Both the position numbers and the translations under genes were made by a program. A stretch of DNA of 64,000 nt from the NCBI RefSeq assembly GCF_024496245.1, contig NZ_CP101740.1, positions 186,001 through 250,000 of the forward strand, given 5' to 3'. Positions 9,729 to 23,226 of the stretch are shown here, one piece after another. The DNA comes from Sphingomonas qomolangmaensis (GTDB lineage: Bacteria > Pseudomonadota > Alphaproteobacteria > Sphingomonadales > Sphingomonadaceae). Numbering within the stretch: the stretch's first letter is position 1; every line of letters begins with the position of its first letter. Under the pieces are notes generated by a model. That model was not told where the DNA came from. It searched no databases and worked only from the letters and a program-made list of their open reading frames with translations.

Positions 9729-10417
9729 TGTTGTCGGGCGAGGAATGGGAGATCGTTCGGCTGTCGCTGCTGGTCGGCGGCACCGCGGTCGCGCTGACGA
9801 TGCCGGTGGCGTTCGCGCTCGCCTGGCTGCTCGCGCGGGGGCGGTTTCCGGGCAAGGTGCTGCTCGACGGTATCGTCCATCTGCCGTTGGTGCTGCCGCC
9901 GGTCGTCACCGGCTGGCTGCTGCTGCTAGCCTTCGCGCCTACCGGCCCGATCGGTGGCTGGCTGCAGGGCTGGTTCGGCGCGAGCGTGTTGTTTCGCTGG
10001 ACCGGCGCCGCGATCGCGGCGGGGGTGATGGCGCTGCCGCTGATGGTGCGTGCGATCCGCTTGTCGATCGAGGGCGTGGATCGCAGGCTGGAGGCGGCGG
10101 CGGCGACCTTGGGGGCAGGCAGGGGCCGGGTGTTCGCCACGGTCACACTGCCGCTGGCGGTACCCGGCATTCTGGCAGGCGCGGTGTTGGGCTTCGCGCG
10201 TGCGCTGGGCGAGTTCGGCGCGACGATCACCTTCGTGTCGAACATTCCGGGCGAGACACGAACGCTGCCGATCGCCATCTATTCGGCGCTGCAGATACCC
10301 GGGGGTGACTCGATCGTGCTGCGCCTCGCCGTCGTGTCGGTGGTGCTGTCACTCGCCGCGCTGATCCTGTCAGAATGGCTGGCGCGCCGGTCGGGAAGGG
10401 GCGGGCATGTCCTTTGA
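9728..10417 (+). CDS. modB: Molybdate ABC transporter permease (ModB)
   Basis: An inner-membrane permease of 229 residues with about five to six hydrophobic helices. The cytoplasmic EAA loop (EAAAATLGAGRGRVFATVTLP) that docks to the ATPase is followed by the ModB-typical ARALGEFGATITFVSNIPGE. It forms the translocation channel with ModC. ATG 9728 overlaps the modA TGA. The end overlaps modC by 11 bases, consistent with one modABC transcript. Confidence 0.93.
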   Translation: MLSGEEWEIVRLSLLVGGTAVALTMPVAFALAWLLARGRFPGKVLLDGIVHLPLVLPPVVTGWLLLLAFAPTGPIGGWLQGWFGASVLFRWTGAAIAAGVMALPLMVRAIRLSIEGVDRRLEAAAATLGAGRGRVFATVTLPLAVPGILAGAVLGFARALGEFGATITFVSNIPGETRTLPIAIYSALQIPGGDSIVLRLAVVSVVLSLAALILSEWLARRSGRGGHVL

Positions 10418-11027
10418 CATCTCGGTCGTGAAGCGGCGCGGCGATGTGCTGGTCGCGGGCAATGTCGCGGGTGGCGAGGGGGTGACGGTGCTGTTCGGCC
10501 CCTCGGGCGTCGGCAAGAGCAGCGTGCTCGACATGGTCGCGGGGCTGCTTCGCCCCGATACCGGCCATGTCCGGGTCGGCGGCGAAACGCTGTACGACGA
10601 CAGCGCGCGGATCGACGAGCCGGCGCATCGGCGGCGGGCGGGCTATGTGTTCCAGGACGCACGGCTGTTCCCCCACCTGCGCGTCGCCGCCAATCTGCGC
10701 TATGGCGAACGGCTGGCCGCCCCCGCCGACCGCTGGATCGACTTCGACACCGTCGTCGCGTTCCTCGACATCGAACGCCTGCTGCGCCGCTGGCCCGCAA
10801 CGCTGTCGGGCGGCGAGGCGCGCCGTGTCGCGATCGGGCGGGCGTTGCTGTCGGCCCCGCGCTTCCTGCTGCTCGACGAGCCGCTGTCGTTCCTCGACCA
10901 CGCCCGCCGTGAGGAGATCGCACGGGTGATCGAGGATGTCCGCGACCGGCTCAAGCTACCGATCCTGCTCGTCACCCACGACCGCACCGAAGCCGAGCGT
11001 TTGGGCACCCGCATCGTCACGATGTAG
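10407..11027 (+). CDS. modC: Molybdate ABC transporter ATP-binding protein, short form (ModC)
   Basis: The ATPase of the molybdate importer. It shows Walker A GPSGVGKSS, the Q-loop in VFQDARLFPHL, the signature LSGGE, Walker B FLLLDEP and the H-loop in LLVTHD. At 206 residues it ends just after the ATPase core. Standard ModC proteins are about 350 residues and carry a C-terminal Mop/TOBE domain that binds molybdate for trans-inhibition. That domain is absent here, so feedback inhibition by bound molybdate should be missing. It is followed by a bidirectional terminator shared with rpoC. Confidence 0.92.
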   Translation: MSFDISVVKRRGDVLVAGNVAGGEGVTVLFGPSGVGKSSVLDMVAGLLRPDTGHVRVGGETLYDDSARIDEPAHRRRAGYVFQDARLFPHLRVAANLRYGERLAAPADRWIDFDTVVAFLDIERLLRRWPATLSGGEARRVAIGRALLSAPRFLLLDEPLSFLDHARREEIARVIEDVRDRLKLPILLVTHDRTEAERLGTRIVTM

Positions 11028-11062
11028 CGCGCCCGGCACCGCCGCCCGCGCCCCCCAAAACA

Positions 11063-11094
11063 AAACCGCCGCCCGGTTGCCCGGACGGCGGTTT
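11063..11094. terminator. Bidirectional intrinsic terminator between modC and rpoC
   Basis: The arms AAACCGCCG (11063-11071) and CGGCGGTTT (11086-11094) enclose an inner CCGG/CCGG pair. On the minus strand the stem is followed by GGTTTTGTTTT, suiting termination of rpoBC. On the plus strand it follows modC. Confidence 0.75.
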
Positions 11095-11119
11095 CGCATC
11101 CTCAAATCGGCAGTGCCGA

Positions 11120-15400
<4,281 letters not shown>

Positions 15401-15411
15401 GTCTGATACCT

Positions 15412-15514
15412 CATCCCCCTCCCGCTTGCGGGAGGGGCTAGGGGTGGGCATTTCCATGGGTGGAGCCTTTCAAGAAAGGCCCACCCCCGACCCCTCCCGC
15501 AAGCGGGAGGGGGG
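15412..15514. repeat. Nested palindromic repeat in the rpoB-rpoC spacer
   Basis: Two hairpins, CCCCTCCCGC-TT-GCGGGAGGGG (about 15415-15436) and CCCCTCCCGC-AA-GCGGGAGGGG (about 15490-15511), are themselves halves of a larger inverted repeat with outer pairs GGGGTGGGC/GCCCACCCC. It fills almost the whole gap between two essential co-transcribed genes, ending before the rpoC start. A similar unit follows thrC (22646-22771). Confidence 0.85.
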
Positions 15515-15523
15515 AAGTGCGAA

Positions 15524-18500
15524 TTATTCCGCCGCGATCTGCACGCCGTCCGAATCGTAGCCGAGTTCCATCGTCTTCAATTCGACGTTCAGGCCCAGCG
15601 AGCGCATTTCCTTGACGAGCACGTTGAAGCTCTCGGGGATGCCCGCCTCGAACGTGTCGTCACCCTTGACGATCGCCTCGTAGACCTTGGTACGGCCGAC
15701 CACATCGTCCGACTTCACCGTCAGCATTTCCTGCAGCGTGTAGGCGGCGCCGTACGCCTGTAGCGCCCACACCTCCATCTCACCGAAGCGCTGGCCGCCG
15801 AACTGCGCCTTACCGCCCAGCGGCTGCTGGGTGACCAACGAGTACGGCCCGATCGAACGTGCGTGGATCTTGTCGTCCACAAGGTGATGCAGCTTGAGCA
15901 TGTAGATATAGCCCACCGTCACCTTGCGATCGAACGCATCGCCGGTGCGACCGTCGAACAGCGTCACCTGACCCGATGGGTCGAGACCCGCCAGTTCGAG
16001 CATCGCCGCGACATCGGCCTCGCGCGCGCCATCGAACACCGGCGTCGCCATCGGCACGCCGTTCTTCAGGTGCTGCGCCAGTTCGATGATCTGGTCGCCG
16101 TTCCGCTCGTCGATCTCGGCGTGATACTTCTCGCCATAGACCGTCTTGAGGCGATCCTTGACCGCGTCGGGCATCGCGCCCGGCTCGGGGTTGGGATTGG
16201 CCTCGCGCCATTCCTCGAGCGCCTGGGTGATCTGACGACCAAGACCGCGCGCGGCCCAGCCCAGATGCGTCTCGAAGATCTGCCCGACGTTCATGCGCGA
16301 CGGCACGCCCAGCGGGTTGAGCACCAGATCGACCGGGGTACCGTCCTCGAGGAACGGCATGTCCTCCTGCGGCAGGATGCGCGAAATCACACCCTTATTG
16401 CCGTGGCGGCCTGCCATCTTGTCGCCCGGCTGCAGCTTGCGCTTCACCGCGACGAACACCTTGACCATCTTGAGCACGCCCGGCGGCAGCTCGTCGCCAC
16501 GCTCGAGCTTGTCGCGCCGATCGTGGAACTTGTCGGTGATCTTCTTGGCGGCTTCGTCATACTGGACCTTGACGGCTTCCAGGTTCGACTGGACGCCATC
16601 GTCGGCCACGCCGAACTTCCACCATTCGTGCCGCTCGACGCTGTCGAGCAGCGCGTCGTCGATCACGACGCCCTTCTTGACGCCCTTGGGCGCTGCGGTC
16701 GCGGTCTGGCCGAGCAGCATTTCCTTCAGGCGCGACCAGGTCGCACGGTTGAGGATGCCGCGCTCGTCGTCCGAGTCCTTCTTCAGGCGCTCGATCTCTT
16801 CGCGCTCGATCGCCATCGCACGCTCGTCCTTGTCGATGCCGTGGCGGTTGAACACCCGGACCTCGACAACGGTGCCAGCAACGCCCGGCGGCAGGCGAAG
16901 CGAGGTATCGCGAACGTCCGACGCCTTTTCACCGAAGATCGCGCGGAGCAGCTTCTCTTCCGGCGTCATCGGCGATTCACCCTTGGGGGTGATCTTGCCC
17001 GCCAGAATGTCGCCAGGCTCGACCTCGGCACCAATGTACACGATGCCCGCTTCGTCGAGGTTGCGAAGCGCTTCCTCGCCGACGTTCGGGATGTCGCGCG
17101 TGATGTCCTCTGGCCCCAGCTTGGTATCGCGCGCCATGACTTCGAATTCCTCGATATGGATCGAGGTGAAGACGTCGTCCTTCACGATGCGTTCGCTGAT
17201 GAGGATCGAATCCTCATAATTATAGCCATTCCACGGCATGAACGCGACCAGGCTGTTACGCCCAAGCGCCAGCTCGCCGAACTCGGTCGACGGGCCATCG
17301 GCCAGCACGTCGCCAGCCTTCACGATATCGCCGACCTGCACCAGCGGACGCTGGTTGATGCAAGTGTTCTGGTTCGATCGCTGGAACTTCATCAGCGTGT
17401 AGATGTCGACGCCGCTGGCAGTCGCCTCGACCTCGCCGGTCGCGCGGATGACGATACGGGTCGCATCGACCTGGTCGACGACGCCCGCGCGCTTGGCCGA
17501 GATCGCCGCACCCGAATCGCGTGCCACGGTCTGTTCCATGCCGGTGCCGACGAACGGTGCCTCGGCCTGGACCAGCGGAACAGCCTGGCGCTGCATGTTC
17601 GAGCCCATCAGCGCGCGGTTGGCGTCATCGTTTTCCAGGAACGGAATGAGCGATGCCGCGACCGACACGAGCTGCTTTGGGCTGACGTCCATCAGCGTCA
17701 CCTGGTCAGGCAACGCCATCAGGAATTCGCCCGCCTGCCGCGCCGAAACCAGCTCCTCGGAGAAGCTGTTGTCGGGGTGCAGCGCCGCCGATGCCTGGGC
17801 AACGGTGTGCTTCTGCTCTTCCATCGCCGAGAGATAGACGACGTCGTTGGTCACCTTGCCGTCGACGATCTTGCGGTACGGCGTCTCGATGAAGCCGTAT
17901 TTGTTCACGCGGCTGAAGGTGGCCAGTGAGTTGATCAGGCCGATGTTCGGGCCTTCGGGCGTCTCGATCGGGCAGATACGGCCATAATGCGTCGGGTGAA
18001 CGTCGCGGACTTCGAAGCCTGCGCGCTCGCGCGTCAGACCACCCGGTCCAAGTGCCGACACGCGGCGCTTGTGGGTGACTTCGGACAGCGGATTGGTCTG
18101 ATCCATGAACTGCGACAGCTGCGACGAGCCGAAGAATTCGCGCACCGCGGCAACCGCGGGCTTGGCGTTGATCAGGTCGTTGGGCATCACGGTCGAGACA
18201 TCGACCGACGACATCCGCTCCTTCACCGCGCGCTCCATGCGGAGCAGGCCGACGCGATACTGGTTCTCGAGCAATTCGCCCACCGAACGCACGCGGCGGT
18301 TGCCGAGATTGTCGATGTCGTCGACTTCGCCCTTGCCGTCCTTCAGGTTCACGAGCGTCTTGACGACCTCGAGAATGTCGTCGGTACGCAGCGTCGTCAC
18401 CGTGTCCTCGACATCGAGGTCGAGGCGCATGTTGAGCTTGACGCGGCCGACTGCCGACAGGTCGTAGCGATCGGGATCAAAGAACAGGCCGCTGAACAGC

Positions 18501-19705
18501 GACTCCGCGGTCTCGAGCGTCGGCGGCTCGCCAGGACGCATCACGCGATAAATGTCCGACAGCGCCTGCTCGCGCTCCTCGGCCTTATCGACCTTGAGCG
18601 TGTTGCGGATCCACGGACCGGTCGAGACATGATCGATGTCGAGCAGTTCGACGGTGTCGATGCCGGCCTTGTCAAGCAGTTCGAGATTCTCGGCGTCGAT
18701 CTCGTCGCCCGCCTCCACATAGATCTCGCCCGTAGTCTCGTTGATGAGATCATAGGCCGAATAGCGGCCGAAGATTTCCTCGGTCGGGATCAGCAGGTCG
18801 GTCAGGCCGTCCTTGGCTGCCTTGTTTGCGGCGCGTGGGCTGATCTTCTGGCCGGCGGGGAACATGATCTCGCCCGACTTGGCATCGACGATGTCGAACA
18901 TCGGCTTTTGCCCACGCCAATTCTCGGCGGCGAACGGGATCTGCCAGCCGCCTTCGCCGCGCACATAGGTGACGCGGTTGTAGAAGTGGTTGAGGATTTC
19001 CTCGCTGTTCATGCCGAGCGCATACAGCAGCGTCGTCACCGGCAGCTTGCGCTTGCGATCGATGCGGACGTTGACGATGTCCTTGGCGTCGAATTCGAAA
19101 TCGAGCCACGAACCGCGGTACGGAATGACGCGCGCGGCGAACAGATACTTGCCCGATGCGTGGGTCTTGCCGCGATCATGGTCGAACAGGACGCCCGGAC
19201 TGCGGTGCATCTGGCTGACGATCACGCGCTCGGTGCCGTTGACGATGAACGTGCCGTTCCCCGTCATCAGCGGCATGTCGCCCATATAGACGTCCTGCTC
19301 CTTGATATCGAGCACGCTGCGCGCCTCGGTATCGGCATCGACCTCGAACACGATCAGGCGAAGCGTGACGCGCATCGGCGCGGCATAGGTGATCCCGCGC
19401 TGGCGGCATTCCTCGGTATCGAACTTCGGCGGCTCGAGCTCGTAATTGACGAAATCGAGCTCGGCGGTGCCGGCGAAATCGCGGATCGGGAAGACCGAGC
19501 GCAGCGTCTTTTCGAGGCCCGAAACATAACCGATCGACGGATCGCTACGCAGGAACTGCTCATAGCTTTCGCGCTGCACTTCGATCAGGTTCGGCATCTG
19601 CACCACTTCGTGGTTGTCGCCGAAGACCTTGCGGATGCGCCGCTTCACGGTGCTGCGCTCGATGCGCTGCGATGCCGCGCCGCCGTCTGATGCCTGGGTT
19701 GCCAT
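15524..19705 (-). CDS. rpoB: DNA-directed RNA polymerase subunit beta (RpoB)
   Basis: The beta subunit of RNA polymerase, 1393 residues from ATG 19705. The rifampicin-region block is intact ([22 protein letters not shown], then a standard [17 protein letters not shown] stretch). The GNKGVISRI block and the C-terminal [19 protein letters not shown] are also typical. It has its own promoter and a leader of about 190 bases rather than following rplL, which lies 6 kb away. rpoC follows on the same strand after a repeat-filled spacer. Confidence 0.98.
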   Translation of the reverse strand: MATQASDGGAASQRIERSTVKRRIRKVFGDNHEVVQMPNLIEVQRESYEQFLRSDPSIGYVSGLEKTLRSVFPIRDFAGTAELDFVNYELEPPKFDTEECRQRGITYAAPMRVTLRLIVFEVDADTEARSVLDIKEQDVYMGDMPLMTGNGTFIVNGTERVIVSQMHRSPGVLFDHDRGKTHASGKYLFAARVIPYRGSWLDFEFDAKDIVNVRIDRKRKLPVTTLLYALGMNSEEILNHFYNRVTYVRGEGGWQIPFAAENWRGQKPMFDIVDAKSGEIMFPAGQKISPRAANKAAKDGLTDLLIPTEEIFGRYSAYDLINETTGEIYVEAGDEIDAENLELLDKAGIDTVELLDIDHVSTGPWIRNTLKVDKAEEREQALSDIYRVMRPGEPPTLETAESLFSGLFFDPDRYDLSAVGRVKLNMRLDLDVEDTVTTLRTDDILEVVKTLVNLKDGKGEVDDIDNLGNRRVRSVGELLENQYRVGLLRMERAVKERMSSVDVSTVMPNDLINAKPAVAAVREFFGSSQLSQFMDQTNPLSEVTHKRRVSALGPGGLTRERAGFEVRDVHPTHYGRICPIETPEGPNIGLINSLATFSRVNKYGFIETPYRKIVDGKVTNDVVYLSAMEEQKHTVAQASAALHPDNSFSEELVSARQAGEFLMALPDQVTLMDVSPKQLVSVAASLIPFLENDDANRALMGSNMQRQAVPLVQAEAPFVGTGMEQTVARDSGAAISAKRAGVVDQVDATRIVIRATGEVEATASGVDIYTLMKFQRSNQNTCINQRPLVQVGDIVKAGDVLADGPSTEFGELALGRNSLVAFMPWNGYNYEDSILISERIVKDDVFTSIHIEEFEVMARDTKLGPEDITRDIPNVGEEALRNLDEAGIVYIGAEVEPGDILAGKITPKGESPMTPEEKLLRAIFGEKASDVRDTSLRLPPGVAGTVVEVRVFNRHGIDKDERAMAIEREEIERLKKDSDDERGILNRATWSRLKEMLLGQTATAAPKGVKKGVVIDDALLDSVERHEWWKFGVADDGVQSNLEAVKVQYDEAAKKITDKFHDRRDKLERGDELPPGVLKMVKVFVAVKRKLQPGDKMAGRHGNKGVISRILPQEDMPFLEDGTPVDLVLNPLGVPSRMNVGQIFETHLGWAARGLGRQITQALEEWREANPNPEPGAMPDAVKDRLKTVYGEKYHAEIDERNGDQIIELAQHLKNGVPMATPVFDGAREADVAAMLELAGLDPSGQVTLFDGRTGDAFDRKVTVGYIYMLKLHHLVDDKIHARSIGPYSLVTQQPLGGKAQFGGQRFGEMEVWALQAYGAAYTLQEMLTVKSDDVVGRTKVYEAIVKGDDTFEAGIPESFNVLVKEMRSLGLNVELKTMELGYDSDGVQIAAE

Positions 19706-19779
19706 GGGTGCTGTTCGCCTCTCAGCTCAAGAAACTTCGATGTCGGCCGCCTGGGAGGGCGGCGCGCATGCGAAGACGC

Positions 19780-19814
19780 AAAAAGCCGCGCGCTCCATAG
19801 GGGGAGCCGCAGCT
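19780..19814 (-). terminator. Terminator-like hairpin in the rpoB leader (possible attenuator)
   Basis: On the minus strand AGCTGCGGCTCC (19814-19803) can pair, with one bulge and one G-U, with GGAGCGCGCGGCT (19796-19784), followed by TTTTT. It sits about 75 bases before the rpoB ATG and after the putative promoter. No minus-strand gene lies just upstream for it to terminate, so an attenuator role in the rpoB leader is the more natural reading. Confidence 0.55.
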
Positions 19815-19902
19815 TTCGGCGTCGTTGCAAACCCCTGCCGACCTATCCGTACGAAGCGCTGCGCGACGGCACTTCATTTCCCGGTCATCGGGGTGAGTGG
19901 CG

Positions 19903-19931
19903 GATATAGGTCACCAACGGGGGCGTGTCAA
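19903..19931 (-). promoter_or_regulatory. Putative rpoB promoter
   Basis: On the minus strand a consensus TTGACA (19931-19926) and TATATC (19908-19903) are spaced by exactly 17 bases. The expected transcript start is near 19896, giving a leader of roughly 190 bases. This is the best sigma-70-like match seen in the window. Confidence 0.65.
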
Positions 19932-20007
19932 ACCGCGGGCAAGGCTTTCGGTTCCCGATGGCGATGTTCGGACTAGCGGGAAGCCGCCGCGCGCGATAGG
20001 CGACTGC

Positions 20008-21357
20008 ATGGTTCGTTTACCCTCGTCTCCCGGGCAGGCCCCGGTGCGTGCCTTTGCCGCTTCGATCTTAGCCCTTGCGACGGCGCTGGTGCTGGGCGCG
20101 CCCGCGTCGGCGCAGGATGCGCCACCCGAGCGGATTACCCCGCCGATCCGCTATTCGCTGCCCCCCGGCGAAAGCAGCGAGACCCCGCCACCCGCACCGG
20201 CGCCAACGCCAACGCGTGTTGCCCCGCCGCTGATCGTCGTCCCGACGCCAGCCCCCGAGCCGACGCCGCGCGCACGGCCGACGCTGCGTGCGACCCCCGC
20301 GATCGTCCCCACACCCGCGCCTGCACCCGCGGCGCGTGCACCCGCCACGCAGCCGACCGGCACGCCGATCGAGCTGTCGCCCACCGCGGCGACGCCGGTG
20401 CAGCCGCTACCGGCGCCATCGCCCGAAATCACCGCGGCGCCCGCGGCGCAGCCTGACGAAGCCGATTGGACGTGGTGGATGCTCGCGGGCGGGCTTGCTT
20501 TGGTAACGGCGGCGGCGCTGCTGGCGTGGCGCCGCCGCGACGCAGCCACGGCGGCGGATTTTGCCGAGCCGGCGGTCGACCTCGCACCGCCGGTGCTGGC
20601 GCCGACGCCGCCGATGCGGCGGGCGGCTACCCCGGTTGCGGAACCCGAAATGGCCGAAGCGCTGGCGGCTGCAGCCCCACGCGGCAGCGACACGCAGTTC
20701 CTGACCGTGCCCGCGCGCCCCGCAGCCCCCCGCCCGGTATTGGCGCCCGATGGCACGCTCAAGGCGTTCCAGAACCGACCGCGCGCGGCCGCCCCGCCAC
20801 CGCCCGCTGCCGATGCCGGGTTCATCACCGCGTTCCGATCACCCGCCGCGCCGGCGCCGATGCTCGGGCTCGAGCTGCAGCCGATCCGCGCGGGATGCAC
20901 CGAGGATACGGGGTTCGTCGAATATACCTTCGCGGTCATCAACCCCTCGGACGTCGTGGTCGGCGATCTGCTGGTGTCGGCATGGCTGGTGTCGGCCAAC
21001 CCGCAGCAGGACCGCCAGCTGCTCGACTATCTCGCCGAACCCGCCGACCCTTCGCGTCACAATATCTTCGCGCTGCGTCCCGGCGAGCATCGCGAGCTGC
21101 GCGCGGCGATGGGCGTACCGTTCGACCAGCTCCATCTGGTCGAGGCAGCAGGTCGCCGCTTCTTCGCGCCGATGTTGCTGCTCGACGCGCGCTATCGCAC
21201 GCAGAGCGGCGTCGCGGGGCGCACCTCGGCGGCGTACATGATCGGCCGCCCGCACCCGTCGAGCGGCAAGTTGGCGCCGGTGTTCGTCGATCGCGGCCCG
21301 CGCGTGGTCGAAGGATTGGCGGCGCGCGCGTATCGGCTGCCACGCCCCGCAGCTTGA
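20008..21357 (+). CDS. Uncharacterised exported proline-rich single-pass membrane protein
   Basis: No known family was recognised. ATG 20008 gives 449 residues: a signal-type N-terminus (AFAASILALATALVLGAPASA), a Pro/Ala/Thr-rich linker to about residue 145, a membrane helix (WWMLAGGLALVTAAALLAW, about 154-172) followed by RRR, a second Pro/Ala-rich stretch, and a folded C-terminal region from about residue 285 (LGLELQPIRAGCTEDTGFVEY) ending LPRPAA. The C-terminal region, a beta-rich segment with VINPSDVVVGDLLVSAWLVSAN, resembles a modulator or adhesion-type fold but is not assignable. It is divergent from rpoB and upstream of thrC. Confidence 0.75.
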   Translation: MVRLPSSPGQAPVRAFAASILALATALVLGAPASAQDAPPERITPPIRYSLPPGESSETPPPAPAPTPTRVAPPLIVVPTPAPEPTPRARPTLRATPAIVPTPAPAPAARAPATQPTGTPIELSPTAATPVQPLPAPSPEITAAPAAQPDEADWTWWMLAGGLALVTAAALLAWRRRDAATAADFAEPAVDLAPPVLAPTPPMRRAATPVAEPEMAEALAAAAPRGSDTQFLTVPARPAAPRPVLAPDGTLKAFQNRPRAAAPPPPAADAGFITAFRSPAAPAPMLGLELQPIRAGCTEDTGFVEYTFAVINPSDVVVGDLLVSAWLVSANPQQDRQLLDYLAEPADPSRHNIFALRPGEHRELRAAMGVPFDQLHLVEAAGRRFFAPMLLLDARYRTQSGVAGRTSAAYMIGRPHPSSGKLAPVFVDRGPRVVEGLAARAYRLPRPAA

Positions 21358-21406
21358 GGGGCGGGGCGAGCTTGACGCCCGCGGCGGCTCGCCGCATCCA
21401 CCGCGC

Positions 21407-22645
21407 ATGCAAAGCAACGCCAACCTCGTCACCGAGCGCCCTACCTTCGTCTCCCACCTCGAATGCGGCCTGACCGGCGAACGCTACGAAGCCGATCGCC
21501 TCCACGGCCTGTCCGCCGCCGGCCGGCCCTTGCTCGTCCGCTACGACCTGCCCGCGGTGCGTGCTGCGCTCACCAAGGAAGCGCTAGCCCAGCGGCCGCG
21601 CGACCTGTGGCGCTGGCGCGAATTGCTGCCGGTACGCGATACCGCGAACATCGTCAGCCTGGGCGAGAACGAAACCCCGCTGGTCACGCTCGACCGTACC
21701 GGCGAGCGCCTGGCCGCGCGCGCGCCGATCGTGAAGGACGAAGGGCGGCTGCCGACCGGATCGTTCAAGGCGCGCGGGCTGGTGATGGCGATCAGCATGG
21801 CCAAGGCGCTGGGCGTCGAGACGATCGCGATGCCGACCAACGGCAATGCCGGGGCCGCGGCGGCAGCGTATGCGACGCGCGCGGGGATCGAGAGCATTAT
21901 TTTCTGCCCCGACGACACGCCCGAGATCAACGTGCGCGAGATCGCGGCGCAGGGCGGACGGGTCTATCGCGTCAACGGGCTGATCGACGATTGCGGCAAG
22001 ATCGTCGGGGAGGGGGCCAAGGCCAATGGGTGGTTCGACCTCTCGACGCTCAAGGAGCCGTATCGGATCGAGGGCAAGAAGACGATGGGGCTCGAGCTGG
22101 CCGAACAATTCGGGTGGGAGCTGCCCGATGCGATCTTCTACCCCACTGGTGGCGGTACCGGCTTGATCGGCATGTGGAAGGCGTTCGACGAGCTCGAGGC
22201 GATCGGCTTCATCGGCTCGCGCCGCCCGCGCATGTATGCGATCCAGGCATCGGGCTGCGCACCGATCGTCCGCGCGTTCGAGGCGGGCGAGCGCCACGCC
22301 GAACGCTGGGAGGACGCGCACACGCTTGCGGCAGGGATCCGCGTGCCCAAGGCAGTAGGCGATTTCCTGATCCTCGACGCGGTGCGCGAAAGCGGCGGCA
22401 AGGCGCTGGCGGTGGGCGATCCTGCGATCGTCGCGGCGGTCGAGGAGGCGGCGAAGGACGGGCTGCTGCTGTGCCCCGAGGGCGGCGCGACGCTGGCGGC
22501 GTATGAACGTGCCTTGGCCGATGGCGAGATCGGGCGCGACGAGCAGGTCGTGTTGTTCAACTGCGCGACGGGGCTGAAATATCCGATGCCGGATAAGTCG
22601 CGGACGCTCGATCGGCATGGGGCGATCGATTTGGCGGGGCTCTGA
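21407..22645 (+). CDS. thrC: Threonine synthase (PLP-dependent)
   Basis: Converts O-phosphohomoserine to threonine using pyridoxal phosphate. The 412-residue protein has the internal-aldimine lysine in the GSFKARG motif (about residue 121), the phosphate-binding GNAGAAAAAYA-type segment after PTNGN, and PTGGGTGLIGMW, as in the class of threonine synthases resembling plant enzymes. Two cysteines near residue 20 and the HLECGLTGERY block fit the N-terminal domain of that class. ATG 21407 follows the previous gene by 49 bases. Palindromic repeats follow the stop. Confidence 0.85.
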   Translation: MQSNANLVTERPTFVSHLECGLTGERYEADRLHGLSAAGRPLLVRYDLPAVRAALTKEALAQRPRDLWRWRELLPVRDTANIVSLGENETPLVTLDRTGERLAARAPIVKDEGRLPTGSFKARGLVMAISMAKALGVETIAMPTNGNAGAAAAAYATRAGIESIIFCPDDTPEINVREIAAQGGRVYRVNGLIDDCGKIVGEGAKANGWFDLSTLKEPYRIEGKKTMGLELAEQFGWELPDAIFYPTGGGTGLIGMWKAFDELEAIGFIGSRRPRMYAIQASGCAPIVRAFEAGERHAERWEDAHTLAAGIRVPKAVGDFLILDAVRESGGKALAVGDPAIVAAVEEAAKDGLLLCPEGGATLAAYERALADGEIGRDEQVVLFNCATGLKYPMPDKSRTLDRHGAIDLAGL

Positions 22646-22771
22646 CTCCCCTCCCTGAAAGGGAGGGGCTGGGGGTGGGTCGAGTGGTCATGGTACAGCG
22701 GCGTAGCGCCCGCGGCGACGGTATCGCCAGGCCTCGACCCACCCCCGACCCCTCCCTTTCAGGGAGGGGGG
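22646..22771. repeat. Large inverted repeat after thrC
   Basis: The arms 22646-22683 and 22734-22771 are inverted copies (CTCCCCTCCCTGAAAGGGAGGGG...GGGGTGGGTCGA). Each contains its own hairpin with stem CCCTCCCT. It is built like the rpoB-rpoC spacer repeat. Confidence 0.85.
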
Positions 22772-22797
22772 AAGAAGGCGACGCCCCCCCTAAATTG

Positions 22798-22879
22798 CGT
22801 CACCCCAGCGAAAGCTGGGGTCTTTCTGTTACGAAGCGCGCGATTGCCGCGGGAGACCCCAGCTTTCGCTGGGGTGACG
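22798..22879. repeat. Second inverted repeat (CACCCCAGCGAAAGCTGGGGT type)
   Basis: The arms CGTCACCCCAGCGAAAGCTGGG and its inverse span 22798-22823 and 22854-22879; each arm is also a small palindrome (CCCAGC-GAAA-GCTGGG). It is adjacent to, but different in sequence from, the preceding element. Confidence 0.85.
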
Positions 22880-22912
22880 ATTAGAGGAGGGAGCTAAGGC
22901 GCAACCCCCAAC

Positions 22913-23215
22913 CTACTCCCGAACCGGCACTTCCTCCTGCGTCGTCCCGTCTTCCGAACGATCCACCCGCGAGGTCATCCCCGTCGCTTCGGCGTCGTCG
23001 AGCATCTGCTCGTCGGGTGCGATCGGCTCGGGCTCCTCGGTGGGAGTCGGCTCGGGGCTGGGCTCGGGCAGCGGCGCGGGTTCGGGGAGCGGCTCGGGCT
23101 CGACATAGGCGGGTGCCTCGTCAGTCACTGCTTCACTTGGCGGCGGGCCGGTTTCGGGTTCGGCCGAACAGGCGGCGAGCGCCATAAGCCCGAGCAATGC
23201 GGTCTTCTTCATCAT
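22913..23215 (-). CDS. Small proline/glutamate-rich lipoprotein
   Basis: An uncharacterised 100-residue protein from ATG 23215. It has a lipoprotein signal (MMKKTALLGLMALAAC, lipobox LAAC with the lipidated cysteine at residue 16) followed by an acidic Pro-Glu repeat region (PEPLPEPAPLPEPSPEPTPTEEPEP) and a short charged tail. It is likely anchored to the outer membrane or periplasmic face. An AGGA-type ribosome site precedes the start. It lies 11 bases downstream of the L,D-transpeptidase gene on the same strand and may be co-transcribed with it. Function unknown. Confidence 0.75.
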   Translation of the reverse strand: MMKKTALLGLMALAACSAEPETGPPPSEAVTDEAPAYVEPEPLPEPAPLPEPSPEPTPTEEPEPIAPDEQMLDDAEATGMTSRVDRSEDGTTQEEVPVRE

Positions 23216-23226
23216 GCTAATCCTCT

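Noticed and set aside
15863..17929. A long plus-strand open frame over rpoB
   Set aside because: It is antisense to rpoB, with the Asp/His/Leu/Arg-rich composition typical of high-GC mirror frames, and no promoter or ribosome site.
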